Below the pieces are notes generated by a model, which had not been told where the DNA came from, ran no database searches, and saw only the letters and a program-made list of their open reading frames with translations. From Eucalyptus grandis (Eukaryota > Streptophyta > Magnoliopsida > Myrtales > Myrtaceae), in the NCBI RefSeq assembly GCF_016545825.1, contig NC_052614.1, forward strand, positions 4,564,630 through 4,628,629: a DNA stretch of 64,000 bases. The letters run 5' to 3'. This document shows positions 63,611 through 64,000 of the stretch, piece by piece (position 1 is the first letter of the stretch; every line of letters begins with the position of its first letter). The position numbers and the translations under genes were made by a program.

Positions 63611-64000
63611 TGTGACGACCCAGACCTGGGCAGTACGGAGGGACGGACTAAGATCGCCTCGGCAGTACGCGGGCGAGGCTAAGGGCATTTCTCCTGGTCC
63701 ACATCGCTTAGGGAGGAGTCCTGGGAGCCTTTATAAGGCTTGAGTTCCTTAATATGTGTGGTGCGTTTTAAAACCGTGAGGGAAAAGACCGTGGCTGGGA
63801 TGGCAGTTCGTCCGCGCTAGGGCGGGTGACCCAAAACTGACAATATCACACAGTGAGGCCCGGGTCCTTACAAATGATATCAAAGTCGACTCTCGACCGC
63901 GTGTGGAGCCACAGCGAGGGCACTGGGCCTTAAGAGGGGGAGAATGTGACGACCCAGATCCGAGTCAGTACGGAGAGACAGACTAAGATCGTCTCGGCAG
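63611..64000. mobile_element. TRIM-type miniature LTR retrotransposon, cut by the window end
   Basis: The first LTR is 63611-63872 (262 bp), starting TGTGACGACCC and ending CTTACA, with a TATA-like TTTATAAGGC inside. Two bases later comes TGATATCAAAGTCGAC, resembling the initiator tRNA-Met primer site TGGTATCAGAGC. The interior is only 72 bp and ends in a purine run, AAGAGGGGGAGAA. The second LTR starts at 63945 with TGTGACGACCC and runs off the window. No protein is encoded. The element interrupts the duplicated deubiquitinase intron after GTTAG. Confidence 0.78.

Overview
The window is nuclear DNA of a eudicot plant. Genes have many short introns with GT-AG borders, intergenic DNA is AT-rich and full of small transposable elements, and there is a TIR-NBS-LRR immune receptor, a class that eudicots have and grasses lack. 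The receptor's style and the many TIR elements with GC-rich cores suggest a woody Myrtales/Myrtaceae-type genome. That is an inference from gene style, not proof.

Layout. 1-21.6 kb: a tandem array of five 2-oxoglutarate/Fe(II)-dependent dioxygenase genes of the SRG1-like type, all on the + strand. Gene A is cut by the window edge, B is truncated after exon 2, C and D are complete, and E has a one-base deletion. Positions 1-6313 and 9571-18109 are two copies of one segment carrying the 3' part of a C-type gene followed by a D-type gene. Comparing the copies exposes three later insertions in the second one: a hAT-like element, a 257-bp LTR element of SMART/TRIM type, and a 774-bp insert. 23.6-26.2 kb (- strand): a complete eight-exon type-B monogalactosyldiacylglycerol synthase. 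33.0-36.3 kb (+): a UBP22-type deubiquitinase, with frame breaks confined to its very GC-rich first exon. 38.2-38.8 kb (-): a decayed aspartic protease. 47.9-54.3 kb (+): a four-exon TIR-NBS-LRR gene with a predicted N-myristoylation signal. 55.9-57.2 kb: a Mutator-like element with long inverted repeats and a 12-bp target duplication. 59.3-61.8 kb (+): a spermidine synthase pseudogene. 62.9-63.6 kb (+): a partial copy of the deubiquitinase gene with a broken catalytic centre, interrupted by a TRIM element that runs off the window end.

The genes do not form one obvious pathway. The dioxygenase array is the only true cluster and looks like a birth-and-death family of specialised-metabolism enzymes with unknown substrates. 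The rest are unlinked housekeeping (lipid synthase, deubiquitinase) and immunity (receptor) functions separated by long repeat-rich stretches. I did not find a new multi-gene system. The most informative signals are the paired duplications, which work as natural empty-site controls for transposon insertion, two miniature LTR elements, and the independent decay of several gene copies. No tRNA, rRNA or CRISPR array was recognised.
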